In this document: in pieces, positions 63,118 through 64,000 of the stretch
Layout: the number at the start of each line of letters is the position of its first letter
How positions within the stretch are numbered: position 1 is the first letter of the stretch
DNA from: Streptomyces sp. NBC_01016
GTDB lineage: Bacteria > Actinomycetota > Actinomycetes > Streptomycetales > Streptomycetaceae
Assembly: GCF_026341035.1 (NCBI RefSeq)
Contig: NZ_JAPEOQ010000002.1
Span: forward strand, 2,170,001-2,234,000
Reading direction: 5' to 3'
Length of the DNA stretch: 64,000 nucleotides
Position numbers and translations under genes: made by a program
Notes under the pieces: generated by a model
Told to the model about the DNA's origin: nothing
Databases searched by the model: none
The model's input: the letters and a program-made list of their open reading frames with translations, nothing else

Positions 63118-63435
63118 CACTCCGTCAGCTTTGCAGCACCGGGCAAGGCGGAGGGGCAGTTGTTCGGAACAGCGTGACTGATTCTCGGCGAGAGCCCGGT
63201 CCGGAACGAGCACCTGGGCGGGCCTCTTCTCCACCCGCCTCCGGATCCCGCCGCTCTGGAGGTTGGAACTGGTTTCTACCCCAGCCGAGGGCCGGGCTGT
63301 GGATCATCAACTCCAGGCCCTGGTTGAGCTTCTCGCGGTCAATGCCGGGCGACAGTTGGCGAACGGCCGCAGCCAGCCCTGCATCGTCTCGAGTTCCGGC
63401 CGCCCGTAGGTGTTCTTTCTGGTGCTCTCTCAACT
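63118..63435. other. Intergenic stretch with no clear gene
   Basis: Between two leftward genes. One open frame on the minus strand has a short plausible segment (AAVRQLSPGIDREKLNQGLE), but the rest is low-complexity, so it may be a fragment or chance. I do not call a gene. Confidence 0.35.
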
Positions 63436-63999
63436 TCAGAGGCCACGATGCCTTGAGTCATCTGGGATGTCGTACCCCTCAACGTCGCGGAGCCAGTAAC
63501 GGGTCACGGCAGCCCTCCGCCCGATCTCCTGGGATTCAGCTACGTCCATCACTTCCCCGGAGTGCATCGCAAGCGTATGAGCGTCCTCCATGGGCTGCAG
63601 AACGGCGCGGGCCACGGCCTGTGCCGTGTCGACATCCAAAAGGCTCTCGGCCTGCCATCGTCGCAGCCGGACCTTGGCCTGCCGTGCAGCACTGCTTAGG
63701 GCTTGAGCCTCCAGCGTGCCGACTGCGTTCATTGCCTGCTCGTCCGCCGCGTTGACCTCCTGCGTGAGGTGCTTGGTGATGACTTCCTGGGCGAGGCGGG
63801 CACGCTCCTCTTCCGCATGCTGATAGTCAACCGCCACCTGTAGGGCCCGCAGGAGTTGGGCAACGCTGGGCGCCCCAGCTGGGCCGTTGGCAGAACGGTA
63901 GGTCCGGCAGGCGAGAGAGGGCACGGCACCGCTTTCGGCTAACGGATCACGGCCGTCGATCAGGACCGTTGGGGAGCCTTTGAACCAAGCTCTACGGGC
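63436..63999 (-). CDS. Thioredoxin-like protein C-terminus with a helical extension (5' end outside window)
   Basis: The frame stays open to the right edge, so the gene starts outside. The visible N-terminal part reads WFKGSPTVLIDGRDPLAESG, then PSLACRTYRS and GAPSVAQLLRAL. This matches the end of thioredoxin-like proteins often annotated with alkylmercury lyase, where GSPT-(I/L)-LIDG-DP is followed by SL-CR-YR and GAPS-, and which normally stop shortly after the last helix. Here the frame continues for about 130 residues of charged helix (HAEEERARLAQEVITKHLTQEVN...), ending near YWLRDVEGYDIPDD. It could be a natural fusion or a read-through into a second gene. Confidence 0.65.
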   Translation of the reverse strand, partial: ARRAWFKGSPTVLIDGRDPLAESGAVPSLACRTYRSANGPAGAPSVAQLLRALQVAVDYQHAEEERARLAQEVITKHLTQEVNAADEQAMNAVGTLEAQALSSAARQAKVRLRRWQAESLLDVDTAQAVARAVLQPMEDAHTLAMHSGEVMDVAESQEIGRRAAVTRYWLRDVEGYDIPDDSRHRGL

Positions 64000-64000
64000 C

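Noticed and set aside
63125-63433. A small gene on the minus strand between the two right-end genes
   Set aside because: Only one short stretch looks protein-like, the rest is low-complexity, and no start with a good ribosome site was found.
1-64000. CRISPR arrays, tRNA or rRNA genes
   Set aside because: No regularly spaced short repeats, no cloverleaf-like segments and no rRNA motifs were seen on reading both strands. A dedicated search was not possible.

Overview
The window is very GC-rich actinobacterial DNA and is best read as a Streptomyces chromosome segment. The support is GTG starts, probably leaderless regulators, short translationally coupled overlaps, and families common in Streptomyces such as XRE regulators with an MmyB-type ligand domain. 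No rRNA, tRNA or CRISPR array was seen.

Left end (1-5.9 kb): the tail of a GNAT acetyltransferase, a complete IS5-family element (373-1377, flanked by CTAG, transposase read through a -1 frameshift), then a cassette of an unknown protein, a DNA methyltransferase, an excisionase-like HTH protein and a tyrosine integrase. This looks like part of an integrated element. No transfer or replication genes are visible.

Region 6-24 kb is chromosomal accessory DNA: a membrane metallophosphoesterase; a four-gene operon for a Tat-exported molybdenum aldehyde oxidoreductase resembling paoABCD; two paralogous XRE/MmyB regulators; a Bcr/CflA efflux pump; a secreted amidase; an oxidoreductase operon with a decayed SDR; a second MFS pump; an atypical SDR; and a cyclophilin-like lipoprotein. 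Six copies of one 20-bp operator-like motif lie beside the two XRE regulators and their neighbours.

Region 23.3-61.6 kb is a catabolic island of about 38 kb. It holds an IclR regulator, five aldehyde dehydrogenases, five MFS importers, two zinc alcohol dehydrogenases, four SDRs, a four-carbon acid-sugar-type kinase with a class II aldolase and an Asp/Glu-racemase-like protein, an HpcH/HpaI aldolase, a ketopantoate-reductase-like enzyme, a tartrate/D-malate-type dehydrogenase, two MmgE/PrpD proteins, three cupins, a SnoaL-like protein, a YciI-like protein, a metallo-beta-lactamase-fold hydrolase and a LysR regulator. Four near-identical 33-bp imperfect palindromes sit before iclR, the SDR operon at 30.2 kb, the MFS operon at 34.9 kb and the MFS operon read leftward from 45.1 kb. 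Each embeds a TTGAC(G/T)-N18-TANNGT promoter, so the island looks like one IclR regulon. The chemistry suggests uptake of organic or sugar acids, oxidation of alcohol to aldehyde to acid, dehydration, and retro-aldol cleavage. The substrate cannot be named from sequence. The rightmost aldehyde dehydrogenase is split by a second IS5-family element (58826-59709); removing it with one TAAG copy restores the frame exactly.

The right end (61.9-64 kb) has an acidic protein of unknown function and the C-terminal part of a thioredoxin-like protein that continues in frame into an unusual helical extension.
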